Shown here piece after piece: positions 6,921-7,373 of a stretch of 7,373 nucleotides of DNA. A model generated the notes under the pieces. It saw nothing but the letters and a program-made list of their open reading frames with translations. It did not search any database and was not told the origin of the DNA. The stretch lies in assembly GCA_012522875.1 (NCBI GenBank), contig JAAYJP010000057.1:1-7373 (forward strand), read 5' to 3'. Numbering within the stretch: the first letter of the stretch is position 1; the number at the start of each line of letters is the position of its first letter. This stretch comes from Clostridiales bacterium (GTDB lineage Bacteria > Bacillota > Clostridia > Christensenellales > Aristaeellaceae). The position numbers and the translations under genes were made by a program.

Positions 6921-7373
6921 TCAGCGCCGGCTTCTGGTTCGTGAAGCCGCTGCCGCCCAGACATAGGGGGTGATACACGTGGCGGAAAGGAAGCTTGCGA
7001 TGATGCCGGCAAGCAGGGGCACGATGAAGCCAAACATCAGCACACCGCCGCTTACCACAAAGGCGATGAGGATAAGAAGGACAGCCATCAACACCCGGGC
7101 TGTCACCGGCAGGGTCTTCATCACCGCCATCCGGGCTACTTCATCCCGGGTGTGCTCCCTGAGGGATACGCCCCGGCCAATCAGCCGGGATTCCCTGAGG
7201 ATGGGTATCGTAAAGCAGCAGGTGAACACCGCGCTGGCGACCACCAGGGCCGGCATTGCGTAGCTCTGGGGAAAGGCCAGGCTCACGATGGATGTGAGCG
7301 CCAGGGTCAAAAGCTGGTCATGAAGGCCTGCGATGCCCAGGGCCAGGCCGCTTGGCACGTCATAGCGCACAAA
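6921..7373 (-). CDS. secF: SecF-like protein translocase subunit, C-terminal part (5' end outside window)
   Basis: About 150 C-terminal residues are present; the frame is open to the window edge, so the true start is beyond 7373. Four hydrophobic segments match the last four membrane helices of SecF: LALGIAGLHDQLLTLALT, then MPALVVASAVFTCCFTIPI, then ARVLMAVLLILIAFVVSG, then LMFGFIVPLLAGIIASFL. RYDVPSGLALGIAGLHDQLL resembles the SecF stretch whose His-Asp pair precedes the third helix. The protein ends in a basic tail (SRTRSRR). SecDF is a membrane complex that uses proton flow to assist SecA/SecYEG export. However, the normally conserved motif around Asn-Asp-Thr and Phe-Asp-Arg in the fourth helix is replaced by uncharged residues (7185-7250), so homology is read from topology, partial similarity and position next to recJ. 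It could also be a divergent RND-type membrane protein. Confidence 0.68.
   Translation of the reverse strand, partial: FVRYDVPSGLALGIAGLHDQLLTLALTSIVSLAFPQSYAMPALVVASAVFTCCFTIPILRESRLIGRGVSLREHTRDEVARMAVMKTLPVTARVLMAVLLILIAFVVSGGVLMFGFIVPLLAGIIASFLSATCITPYVWAAAASRTRSRR

Noticed and set aside
6806..7033. 75-codon minus-strand frame spanning the secF end and the gap before recJ
   Set aside because: It overlaps the SecF membrane-helix coding region out of frame, runs through both hairpins, and is Pro/Ser-rich without any motif.
1..7373. Search for a novel system, CRISPR array, insertion sequence, tRNA/rRNA or riboswitch
   Set aside because: The window is almost fully occupied by known housekeeping genes; the only gap over 20 bp is 6814-6920, and I saw no repeats or RNA folds of those classes.

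Overview
The window is GC-rich, and every gene I can support lies on the minus strand, so transcription runs from position 7373 towards 1. In that order it holds the 3' end of a SecF-like translocase gene, recJ, a bifunctional rel (ppGpp synthetase/hydrolase), dtd (D-aminoacyl-tRNA deacylase), a glyoxalase-II-like metallo-beta-lactamase-fold hydrolase, and most of hemZ (radical SAM, coproporphyrinogen-oxidase-like), which runs off the left edge. This secF-recJ-rel-dtd-MBL-hemZ order is familiar from Clostridia and related Bacillota. Together with the HemZ family and strong AGGAGG-type ribosome binding sites it points to a GC-rich member of that phylum, perhaps near Christensenellales. The lineage is inferred from recalled gene order and not from a search.

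Layout. At 6921-7373, SecF ends in four membrane helices, but the normally conserved acidic motif of the family is missing. At 6814-6920 there is a short intergenic stretch with two adjacent hairpins and a T tract on the minus strand, which looks like a terminator or attenuator. From 6813 to 1 the five remaining genes are packed as one apparent operon. The gaps are 8 bp (recJ-rel), 16 bp (rel-dtd) and 9 bp (dtd-MBL), followed by a 4-base GTGA overlap (MBL-hemZ). Ribosome binding sites overlap or abut the preceding stop codons, as expected for translational coupling.

Function. The genes are housekeeping ones: single-strand DNA exonuclease in repair, stringent-response control, removal of D-amino acids from mischarged tRNA, a zinc hydrolase of unknown substrate, and a radical SAM enzyme linked to haem/porphyrin metabolism. 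They share transcription but not an obvious pathway. I see no mobile element, CRISPR array, RNA gene or new defence-like system. The most noteworthy points are the divergent SecF, the tandem hairpins before recJ, the absence of apt between recJ and rel, the shortened MBL C terminus fused by overlap to hemZ, and altered motif residues in Dtd.
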